Positions 1 through 6,169 are shown, counted from the first letter of the stretch. The stretch: 6,169 nt of DNA from Campylobacter sp. (GCA_021203945.1 JAJQAF010000279.1:2726-8894); one strand, 5' to 3'. Notes: generated by a model from the sequence alone, not told the origin. Numbers and translations are program-made.

Positions 1-33
1 CTTTAATAGTAGTATGTGAAAATTTTATAAATC

Positions 34-37
34 AAGG
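34..37 (+). promoter_or_regulatory. Ribosome binding site of the ferredoxin-like gene
   Basis: AAGG lies 8 nt before the ATG at 46 and supports that start. The next in-frame ATG, at 88, has no purine-rich Shine-Dalgarno at a good distance, only GCGAAG. Confidence 0.5.
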
Positions 38-45
38 CTGCAAAG

Positions 46-1722
46 ATGAAAGAATTTGGCTTTTACAATAATGGCGGCGAAGCCGTGATGTTGAACGAAC
101 AAATCGAAGTAACCACCGATGAAAACGCTCATTTTTTAGTATCGAACTCGCCTAAGCTCAAGGCTGATATTATAGCGCCGGAGATCGATTTTTATCTTAA
201 AAATTCAAGCGAAGAAACGCTTGAAAAGGCGAAAAATACTTTAATGCTTTATGAAGCGCGCGCGACCTGTTTTGATTTGGCAAAAGATATAGATTACGAA
301 AAAAAGGTCGGCAAAAACGTTATCGTAGTAAGTAACGGCGGACGCGAAAATTTAGCCCGAATTTTAAAAGATAACGGCTATAAGGTCATTGAGCTTACTC
401 ACATAGAGGTAAAATTCGTCTATGGCGCCGTCGGCGAGCTTTCCGTGATAGTTCTTCGCGAAGACGGAGAATTTGAAATAGAATGCGACTTTTTACTGGC
501 TCAAAACGCTCGCGAATATATGTTAAAACAAAGCGGTTGTATCGAGATAGATGGCAAAAAAGACGATGAAATTTTGGAATTTTTAAATGCCCATACGCCA
601 AATTATCCGTATAAAAGCTTTATAACATACGACTCTACTATCTGCCAGTATCACGAACGAAGACATGAGATTTGCGGTAGATGCGCCGAAGTATGCCCAA
701 GCGTAGCGATTTTAAAAGAGGACGAAACGAAGCATCTCGTTTTTTCGCATATAGACTGCGTAGATTGCGGCGAATGCGTAAGCGTTTGTCCGAGCGGATC
801 TATCGATTATTCGCCTATACCGCGCTCGGCGTTTATAGAAGTAGCCAAGCTTTATAAAGATAAGATAGCGCTGATTTTGCCTCGCAATAGCGATTTTGAA
901 ACGCTTGATATAAGTTTGCCCAAAAACGTCGTGCCGTTTGCAATACAAGGCGAAAAATTTTTAAGCCAAACTCATTTTTTGACCCTTCTTCAAGAAACCG
1001 GCGCAAATATAATATTTTATTCAAACGCCCGTTTTAAAGGCACGGCGATGGCGATTGACATAGTAAATCAAATTTACGAGCTTAAATTTAAAAAGACGGC
1101 CGTATTGGTAGCAAAAAATAAAGACCAACTAAAAGACGCGCTATCAAAAGCCGAATTTATCGAAGGTAGCAAATATAGTATCAGCGAGTATGCCCTGCCT
1201 AAACGTGAAATTTTCGCAAAACGTTTGGAGTTTTTAGTCGGTAACGAAAATTTGGGCGCTATTTATACCGACGAGCCTATACGATACGGCTACGTTAGCA
1301 TAAATCAAGACACCTGCACGCTTTGCGCAAGTTGCGTCGGCGCTTGCAACGTGAATGCGCTTATAGCCGATAAAAAAGATAATTCTATTAAATTTAATCC
1401 TAGCATTTGCACCGCTTGCGGATATTGCGAGCTAAGTTGCGCCGAAAAAGATACGATAAAATTAAATGTAGGCAAAGTTGAACTGGAGCCGAAATTCTTT
1501 ACTTACAACGAGCTTGCTCGCGATGAGCTGTTTAAATGTATAGAGTGCGGTAAGGAATTCGCCACTAAAAAAGCCGTAGAAAAGATAGCTACTTTGATGA
1601 CGCCGCATTTTTCGGGACAGCCCGATAAAATCAAAACGCTTTACTGCTGCTCGGATTGTAAGGCTAAAGTAATGGTAAAAGCTCAGCTGGAAGCCGCACG
1701 CAGAGGAGAAATATATGAGTAA
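46..1722 (+). CDS. Large 4Fe-4S ferredoxin-like protein of the formate dehydrogenase locus
   Basis: This 558-aa soluble protein has no signal peptide or membrane segment, so it should be cytoplasmic. Residues 1-190 contain no cysteine cluster; about 89-115 look like a beta-alpha-beta unit. A first ferredoxin pair uses C210/C213/C217-P, with C200 as possible fourth ligand, and C238/C241/C244/C248-P. Residues 263-400 form a cysteine-free alpha/beta region. A second pair is C424/C427/C430/C434 and C455/C458/C461/C465, without the usual Pro after the last cysteine. The C-terminus has C498-x2-C501 and C535-x2-C538 (C534 adjacent), like a zinc ribbon. The start at 46 is backed by AAGG 8 nt upstream. 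It overlaps the TorD-like gene by 8 nt, so the two are translationally linked. Such genes occur beside fdh in related bacteria, but I know of no proven function. Electron transfer or a role in Fdh maturation are both inference. Confidence 0.85.
   Translation: MKEFGFYNNGGEAVMLNEQIEVTTDENAHFLVSNSPKLKADIIAPEIDFYLKNSSEETLEKAKNTLMLYEARATCFDLAKDIDYEKKVGKNVIVVSNGGRENLARILKDNGYKVIELTHIEVKFVYGAVGELSVIVLREDGEFEIECDFLLAQNAREYMLKQSGCIEIDGKKDDEILEFLNAHTPNYPYKSFITYDSTICQYHERRHEICGRCAEVCPSVAILKEDETKHLVFSHIDCVDCGECVSVCPSGSIDYSPIPRSAFIEVAKLYKDKIALILPRNSDFETLDISLPKNVVPFAIQGEKFLSQTHFLTLLQETGANIIFYSNARFKGTAMAIDIVNQIYELKFKKTAVLVAKNKDQLKDALSKAEFIEGSKYSISEYALPKREIFAKRLEFLVGNENLGAIYTDEPIRYGYVSINQDTCTLCASCVGACNVNALIADKKDNSIKFNPSICTACGYCELSCAEKDTIKLNVGKVELEPKFFTYNELARDELFKCIECGKEFATKKAVEKIATLMTPHFSGQPDKIKTLYCCSDCKAKVMVKAQLEAARRGEIYE
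1702..1708 (+). promoter_or_regulatory. Ribosome binding site of the TorD-like gene
   Basis: AGAGGAG ends 6 nt before the ATG at 1715. It lies inside the 3' end of the upstream coding region and fixes the overlapping start. Confidence 0.75.
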
Positions 1723-2431
1723 AAATATTGAAATTTTAAAAGCAAGGTCTTATTATTATGAATTTTTAGCTATGCCGTTTTTCTTTTACGAAACGGCGGA
1801 AAAATTTAACCTTTGGCTTAAGCAGCTTGACGAGCTTGCTCAAAATCCTTTAAACGACGAGAGCGCGGATGCTTTTACGAAGCTTAGGGAATTTGATTTC
1901 GAGACTTTTAAATCGGAGCAAAATTCCGTTTTATTTGATTTGAGTTATATAAACGTTCCGCTTGGCATTAGCTTTTATGAGGAGGGTCGCGACGATGGGG
2001 CGGCGAGACTTCGCACGATAGAAATTTTAAAAAGGAGCGGATACCGTAGAGACGTGATAAAATGCAAAAGCAGCGAGGACTTCGTGGGATTTGTTTTTCT
2101 TTTGATGGCTACGTTTTTACGTGATGAGGCAAACGAAGTTTCGGAAGATCAAAACTTTAGTAGCGAGCTTTTTGAGAGTTTGATAAACGGTTTTGTCGAT
2201 GAATTTATAGATATGCTTTACGAACATGAAAAAGCCGAATTTTTTAGAACGCTCACTACGATAATGAGAGGCTTTTTCTCTCTTGAACGATCGTTTTTAG
2301 CTCTTGAAGCCCCGTTAAGAGACAGAAGCGTCCAAAGCGTAGCCGAAATAGCGTTAAATCGCCAACCTTATCAAACTAAAATGCCTACCGCTAAATCTAA
2401 AATCCATTGGGATGAATTTACCGCGTTATAA
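1715..2431 (+). CDS. TorD/NarJ-family chaperone, probably for FdhA
   Basis: This 238-aa, mostly helical cytoplasmic protein has no signal peptide. I assign it to the TorD/DmsD/NarJ group of redox-enzyme maturation proteins, which bind Tat signals of molybdoenzymes and hold export until cofactor is loaded. The support is an N-terminal helix with YYYEFLAMPF (residues 13-22), a central segment at 75-93 (DLSYINVPLGISFYEEG) matching the family's P-x-x-S-x-Y-x-x-G region in altered form, then a helical block at 121-190. The length is normal for the family. Position suggests FdhA as client, though the small Tat protein is a second possible client. I believe the C. jejuni counterpart at the same place (Cj1514) was named FdhM and is needed for Fdh activity; that is from memory. 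It overlaps the ferredoxin-like gene and ends 4 nt before a terminator, so it is last in its unit. Family assignment is by pattern and context. Confidence 0.8.
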   Translation: MSKNIEILKARSYYYEFLAMPFFFYETAEKFNLWLKQLDELAQNPLNDESADAFTKLREFDFETFKSEQNSVLFDLSYINVPLGISFYEEGRDDGAARLRTIEILKRSGYRRDVIKCKSSEDFVGFVFLLMATFLRDEANEVSEDQNFSSELFESLINGFVDEFIDMLYEHEKAEFFRTLTTIMRGFFSLERSFLALEAPLRDRSVQSVAEIALNRQPYQTKMPTAKSKIHWDEFTAL

Positions 2432-2435
2432 ATCC

Positions 2436-2472
2436 AAAATTTATCCGAGTATTCAACTTGGATAAATTTTTT
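2436..2472 (+). terminator. Rho-independent terminator after the TorD-like gene
   Basis: A 15-bp stem (2436-2450 with 2456-2470, one G-T wobble) closes a 5-nt loop ATTCA. The T-run covers 2467-2472, partly inside the stem. It starts 4 nt after the chaperone stop codon. The stem is AT-rich at its base with a GC-richer top, as is usual in low-GC genomes. It separates the accessory unit from the Tat protein-fdhAB unit. Confidence 0.85.
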
Positions 2473-2694
2473 GTAAATTTTATTTATGAATTATTGTATA
2501 TTTTTAAGATTTTATAAAATTTAAAAAGTTATTTTTAAATTTCAAACCATTTTTCTCTTAATTATGTTAAATTTTGCATATTTTAAATTTTGGGTTATCT
2601 TAGTTGCCCTAATGGGGCTTATTTGTAAAATTTGCTATTTTATCCGTATTTGCGCTGAAGCGGATTAAAAATTTGCAAAAATATTATGTTTTTA
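2473..2694 (+). promoter_or_regulatory. AT-rich upstream region of the fdh structural operon
   Basis: No coding sequence is visible here. Because a terminator lies on its left, the promoter for the downstream operon should be inside. Candidate -10 elements are TATAAAAT at 2513-2520 and TGTTAAATT at 2565-2573, the latter after a T-rich stretch (2549-2560) as in Campylobacter sigma-70 promoters. TATTAT at 2682-2687 would leave almost no leader. No -35 is convincing, which is normal for this group. The right half, 2590-2666, is less AT-rich and holds two small inverted repeats: GCCC/GGGC at 2606-2618 and ATCCG/CGGAT at 2642-2665. Either could be an operator or leader hairpin. I cannot choose the promoter by eye. 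Confidence 0.5.
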
Positions 2695-2701
2695 AGAAAG
2701 G
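2695..2701 (+). promoter_or_regulatory. Ribosome binding site deciding the small Tat protein start
   Basis: AGAAAGG ends 9 nt before the ATG at 2711. An in-frame TTG at 2702 directly abuts this site, so it cannot be the start; the ATG at 2711 is used instead. Confidence 0.7.
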
Positions 2702-2710
2702 TTGTCCGGA

Positions 2711-2920
2711 ATGAAACAAGACAGACGGGAATTTCTAAAAAAATCGCTAAAGGTTACTACGATAGCCGGTGCCGCCGTTGCGGCAACGTCTCTTGCAGGC
2801 GCTTCAAAGACTGCGAGTGAAGTCGATGATAACGGCGTAGTAATCGGTAAATCAAATAAAAAAGAGGTGCTCTACAAGAAAACACAATCGTGGGAGCAAT
2901 ATTATAAAGTCGCTTACTAG
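2711..2920 (+). CDS. Small Tat-signal protein of the formate dehydrogenase region
   Basis: This 69-aa protein begins with a twin-arginine signal: D4-R5-R6-E7-F8-L9-K10, then an Ala/Thr-rich hydrophobic stretch (15-31) with a possible cleavage site after A31. If cleaved, only about 38 residues remain. It fits the small family I know as 'formate dehydrogenase region TAT target' (TIGR02811, from memory): 70 residues or fewer, encoded next to fdh, with a C-terminal motif Y-[HRK]-x-[TS]-x-H-[IV]-x-x-[YF]-Y. Here residues 55-65 read YKKTQSWEQYY, matching except that H is S60 and I/V is W61. It is first in the operon, with 9 nt between its stop and the fdhA start. Its role is unknown; a small subunit or an export or assembly partner of FdhA is inference. 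It has no cysteines, so a bound iron-sulfur cluster is unlikely. Confidence 0.88.
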   Translation: MKQDRREFLKKSLKVTTIAGAAVAATSLAGASKTASEVDDNGVVIGKSNKKEVLYKKTQSWEQYYKVAY

Positions 2921-2929
2921 GAGTTAAAT

Positions 2930-5911
2930 ATGAGTAATGCAAGAGTCGCGAGACGTTCGTTTTTAAAACTTGCCGCGCTCGGTGCGGGAAGCGCCGTAGC
3001 TTTTGGCAGTGAAAACGAAACTATCAAGAAAAAAGACGAGTTAAACGGTGTAGCCGATCCGTATCCGGGCTCAAAAAGAGTAAGAACTATATGCTCGATT
3101 TGTTCTGCGGGATGCGGTGTTGAAGCCGAAGTAAAAGACGGCGTTTGGGTTCGCCAAGATATGGCGGTTTATCATCCTATATCACAAGGCAGCCATTGTT
3201 GTAAAGGTATAGATCAAATTGACCTTACGAAAAGCAAACAACGTATAAAATACCCGATGAAAAAGGTAAACGGTAAATGGGAGCGTATAAGCTGGGAAAC
3301 AGCCGTTAATGAAATAGGCGATAAAATGCTTGAAATCCGTAAAAAACACGGACCAGATAGCGTAGAATTTTTGGGATCGGCTAAATTTAACAACGAGCAA
3401 GCTTGGTATTTTAGAAAATTCGCCGCCTTTTGGGGAACAAATAATATAGATCACGTTGCACGTATTTGACATAGCGCATCAGTCGCCGGAGCGGCGAATA
3501 CTTGGGGTTATGGCGCGATGACAAATCACTTTGGAGACGTGGCGGCAAATTCAAAAGCCATTATGGTATTTGGAGCAAATCCCGCCGTGGCAAATCCCGT
3601 AGGCGGTATGAAGCATTTTCTTCAAGCAAAAGATAGAAATAACGCAAAATTGATCGTCGTTGATCCTATTTATACGAAAACGGCGGCTAAATCGGACTAC
3701 TATATAAGAGTTAGACCCGGCACGGATATAGCATTTGTTTATGGTATGTTACATTTAATATTTAAAAACGGCTGGGAAGATAAGGAATTTATAAGAACGA
3801 GAGGTTACGGAGTAGATGAAGCCGTAAGAGCGGAGGCTGAAAGATGGACGCCCGAAGAGGTGGAAAACGTTACGGGCGTGCCGGCTGCAAAACTTATTCA
3901 AGTTACTACGATTTTTGCTACTACAAAACCCGCATGTATCGCATGGTCGCTCGGTATTACGCAGCATTCGATCGGAAGTTCGAATACTAGAATTTTATCG
4001 ATTCTGCAATTGGTTTTAGGAAATATGGGAAAACCGGGCGGCGGTTGTCAGATTATTCGCGGTCATGATAATGTTCAGGGCGCTACAGATATGGGCGATC
4101 TTGCCGACACTCTTCCTACGTATTACGGGCTTGCCGATAAAGCATGGAAATACTTCTGTAAGGGTTGGGGCGTTGAGTTTGACGAATTTGTAAAACGTTT
4201 CGCCGTTTCTACGAAAGAGCCGAAACAAGGCGGCGCGCCGGTTAAAGGCACAAAATTTGAAGAGTATTATTATCACGATCCTAAAAACCCGGAAGATAGA
4301 AATTGGAGAAACGAAAAAGGTTGGTCGCTCGCAAAATGGTGGCAAGGCGTTCTTAAAGAGGAAAAAACTTTTTCAAGCGGCGAGTTGAAAGTTCTTTGGG
4401 TTCAAGGAACCGGCATAACGTCTATGGCTCACTTAACAAAAATTCAGCAAGCCGTCAAGAAACTCGATCTGCTCGTAGTAGTCGAGCCGTTTGTAAATGA
4501 AGTCGCCATCCTTAGCGATAGAAAAGACGGCGTTTACGTATTGCCGGTATGTACTCAATTTGAAAATTCCGGTGTCGTCGTTTCTACAAATCGTGCCGGA
4601 CAGTGGAGAACAAAAGTGGTAGATCCGCTTTTTGAAAGCAAAGGCGATCATGAAGTAATGTTTGAATTTGCTAAAAAATTCGGCTTTTACGAAGAATATA
4701 CGAAATCGCTTAAAATGAGGATTGTCGACGGCGAACCAAAAGTCGTAAAAGATAGTTTCGAATGGCCTGAAGACGCTACTCGTGAAATGGCTAGAATGGG
4801 CAGAAGCATAGGACTAACCGGTTGGCAACCGGAGCGATTAAAACGCCATCAGGCAAACTGGGAAAATTTTGATCCCGATACTTTAATGGGCATTGGCGGC
4901 GACGTTAAAGGAGAATTTTACGCACTTCCTTGGCCTTGTTGGGACGAAAAACATCCCGGAACGCCTATTCTTTATCGTCCGGACGTGCCTTACGCACAAG
5001 GCGGAAGCGGTTTTAGAAATCGTTTCGGTTTAGAACATAACGGTGTTAGTCAGCTTGCCGACGAAAGCGTAACTATAAAAGACGCTAAAGTAAAAGGCGG
5101 TTATCCGCAAATTACCAAAGCAAATATAGAACAAGTGCTCGGCATTACTCTTACCGAAGAGGAGAAAGCTAAGATTGGCGAGGATTGGACAACCGATTAT
5201 AGCGGTATCATACTTCAAAAATGTCGCGAAGCCGGTGTCGCTCCTTATGGAAACGCGAGAGCTCGCGCCATAGTTTGGGAATTTATAGATCAAATTCCAA
5301 AGCATCGCGAACCTATCCATTCTCCGCGCTGGGACTTAGTTCAAAAATATCCGGCGTTTGACGATCAGCCGCGAAACTTCCGCGTTGAAGTTAAATTTAA
5401 AGGCGAACAACAAAGAGAGGATTGGAGCAAAGACTTCCCGACTATAATGAGCTCAATGCGCTTAGTAAATTTAAGCGGTGCGGGTATGATCGAAAGAACC
5501 AGCAAGTATCTGTCGGCGATTACGCCCGAAATGTTTGCTTACGTAAATCCTGCGCTTGCTATGGATAAAGGCATAAAAGATCGCGATATGATATGGATTC
5601 ACAGTCCTCAAGGCACGAAGATTAAAGTAAAATGCTATCACAACGAGAGCGTTACGCCGGATCGTATCTGCTTGCCTTATAACTTTGCGGGTATCATGCA
5701 GGGTGTGGATTTAAGTGCTAGGTATCCCGAAGGAACCAAGCCTTATACGATAGGCGAAAGCTCAAATACCATCACAAATTACGGTTTTGATCCCGTAACT
5801 CAAATTTCAGAATTTAACGCCGGTCTTTGTAGGATCGAAAAAGCCGATGATATGGGCTTTGAGACTGAATTCTATAAAGAATTCGGCGAATCTAGCCCAC
5901 GTAACGGTTAA
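2930..5911 (+). CDS. fdhA: Formate dehydrogenase catalytic subunit, selenocysteine-containing
   Basis: FdhA oxidises formate to CO2 on the periplasmic side. The frame runs 993 residues with TGA at residue 180 read as selenocysteine. The N-terminus is a Tat signal (A7-R8-R9-S10-F11-L12-K13, AVA at 22-24 as likely cleavage site). A [4Fe-4S] site follows: C55-x2-C58-x3-C62 and C90 in C-x-K-G. The active site is V-A-R-I-Sec180-H181-S, and R377 in the RGHDNVQG motif matches the formate-binding Arg of E. coli FdhF. The C-terminal part, about 846-971, looks like the molybdopterin-dinucleotide binding domain. The length is near that of respiratory FdnG (1015 aa), not cytoplasmic FdhF (715 aa). TAGGAG, overlapping the upstream stop, lies 6 nt before the start. 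It should need SelA/B/C/D, bis-MGD and a TorD-type chaperone. The metal could be Mo or W; sequence alone does not decide. A sequencing error or pseudogene is very unlikely because homology is continuous across the TGA. Confidence 0.96.
3467..3469 (+). other. UGA codon decoded as selenocysteine (FdhA residue 180)
   Basis: The TGA lies in frame between HVARI and HSASVAG. The residue before the conserved His is Sec or Cys in formate dehydrogenases and ligates the metal. The frame stays open for 813 more codons and the motif continues unbroken, which supports recoding. Confidence 0.95.
3470..3516 (+). promoter_or_regulatory. Bacterial SECIS element in the fdhA reading frame
   Basis: Right after the UGA, TCGCCG (3483-3488) pairs perfectly with CGGCGA (3492-3497) around a GAG loop. 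It starts 13 nt after the UGA, close to the 11-nt offset of the upper stem in E. coli fdhF. A possible lower helix pairs 3474-3479 with 3510-3516, with G3513 bulged. SelB with Sec-tRNA would bind such a hairpin in the mRNA. The loop lacks the GU, and the stem the bulged U, seen in fdhF. The fold was drawn by hand. Confidence 0.7.
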
Positions 5912-5916
5912 GGAGG
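5911..5916 (+). promoter_or_regulatory. Ribosome binding site of fdhB
   Basis: AGGAGG shares its first A with the fdhA stop codon and ends 7 nt before the fdhB ATG. It is an almost ideal Shine-Dalgarno, so efficient translation coupled to fdhA is likely. Confidence 0.85.
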
Positions 5917-5923
5917 TGCGACA

Positions 5924-6169
5924 ATGGCAAGAATGAAATTTTTTGTAGACGATACCAGATGTATTAGTTGTTTTGGTTGTCAATTGGCGTGCTCTTCGGC
6001 TCACGAGGTTCCGGTAGGCGTATATCGCCGTAAGGTTATTACGCTAAATGACGGTGTTGAGGGGAAGGAAGTTTCTACGACTATCGCATGCCAGCACTGC
6101 ACAGATGCGCCTTGCGAACAAGTTTGCCCGGTTGATTGTTTTTATATTCGTGCGGACGGTATAGTTCTT
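5924..6169 (+). CDS. fdhB: Formate dehydrogenase iron-sulfur subunit, 5' part
   Basis: Only the first 82 residues are present; the gene runs past the right edge. FdhB passes electrons from FdhA to the membrane cytochrome b FdhC. Two ferredoxin cysteine groups are visible: C13-x2-C16-x2-C19-x3-C23 and C56-x2-C59-x4-C64-x3-C68-P. The segment DCFYIRADGIVL after the second group is typical of Fdh beta subunits. There is no signal peptide, which fits export bound to FdhA through the FdhA Tat signal. A full-length homologue would carry two more cysteine groups downstream. It starts 12 nt after the fdhA stop behind a strong ribosome binding site, and fdhC, perhaps fdhD, are expected next. The product name is secure; the truncation is only the window edge. 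Confidence 0.93.
   Translation, partial: MARMKFFVDDTRCISCFGCQLACSSAHEVPVGVYRRKVITLNDGVEGKEVSTTIACQHCTDAPCEQVCPVDCFYIRADGIVL

Noticed and set aside
24..31. TATAAAT-like -10 element upstream of the first gene.
   Set aside because: A transcript from it would start at or inside the ribosome binding site. AT-rich DNA gives such matches by chance.
3..71. A 22-codon open stretch in frame 3 ending in TAA at 69-71, as the tail of an upstream gene.
   Set aside because: It is too short to judge, has no recognisable wording, and would overlap the gene starting at 46 by 26 nt. It could still be real; sequence left of the window would settle it.
88..90. Alternative ATG start of the ferredoxin-like gene.
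   Set aside because: The upstream ATG at 46 has AAGG at a better distance. Alignment of homologue N-termini could reverse this choice.
2591..2607. A sigma-54 promoter (GG and GC elements in TGGGTTATCTTAGTTGC).
   Set aside because: There are 11 or more bases between GG and GC where sigma-54 needs 10, and the rest of the consensus is poor.
2606..2665. A molybdenum-cofactor or other known riboswitch in the fdh leader.
   Set aside because: Only short 4-5 bp stems are visible, with no multi-helix core matching a riboswitch class I know.
2702..2710. TTG at 2702 as the start of the small Tat protein.
   Set aside because: It directly abuts the AGAAAGG site, leaving no spacing. The ATG at 2711 has a 9-nt spacing and gives a normal Tat N-terminus.
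3182..3472. Reverse-strand open frames opposite fdhA, and similar ones at 395-601, 4016-4345 and 5030-5320.
   Set aside because: They lie wholly inside strongly supported forward genes, have no plausible ribosome binding site or family wording, and look like complements of coding sequence.
3467..3517. Reading fdhA as two genes, or as a pseudogene cut by a nonsense mutation.
   Set aside because: The frame is unchanged across the TGA, active-site wording continues on both sides, and a SECIS-like hairpin follows. A separate start at 3518 has no ribosome binding site and would lie inside a conserved motif.

Overview
The window is a respiratory formate dehydrogenase (Fdh) locus on the + strand, cut off at its right end inside fdhB. 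It most resembles a Campylobacterota (epsilonproteobacterial) genome, probably a Campylobacter of the higher-GC, concisus/curvus/rectus-like kind. The reasons are the gene order (ferredoxin-like gene, TorD-like chaperone, small Tat protein, selenocysteine fdhA, fdhB), very AT-rich intergenic DNA, and FdhA/FdhB wording close to what I recall of Campylobacter jejuni. The genus call is inference from memory, not a database match.

Layout. Bases 1-45 hold only a ribosome binding site. Gene 1 (46-1722) encodes a cytoplasmic protein with two separate 2[4Fe-4S] ferredoxin-like modules and a C-terminal zinc-ribbon-like cysteine group. It overlaps gene 2 (1715-2431), a divergent TorD/NarJ-type chaperone, by 8 nt. 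A strong intrinsic terminator (2436-2472) follows at once, so these two genes form an accessory transcription unit. An AT-rich gap of 279 bp (2432-2710) starts with that terminator and must hold the promoter of the second unit: a 69-aa Tat-signal protein (2711-2920), fdhA (2930-5911) and fdhB (5924 to the window end). The intergenic spacings in this unit are 9 and 12 nt.

fdhA is one gene of 993 residues. The in-frame TGA at 3467-3469 lies exactly where Fdh enzymes carry the selenocysteine that binds molybdenum (or tungsten), and a SECIS-like hairpin follows it. An automatic annotation would split it into a 179-aa piece and a 797-aa piece.

How the genes work together. FdhA (Mo/W-bis-MGD, [4Fe-4S], Sec) is exported by Tat together with FdhB, the ferredoxin subunit. 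Formate is oxidised on the periplasmic side, and electrons pass through FdhB to a membrane cytochrome b, FdhC, expected just past the right edge, and then to menaquinone. The TorD-like protein probably proofreads FdhA before export. The small Tat protein and the large ferredoxin-like protein are the two poorly understood parts. Both seem dedicated to this enzyme by position, and they are the most interesting content here. I found no mobile elements, CRISPR arrays, tRNAs or rRNAs.
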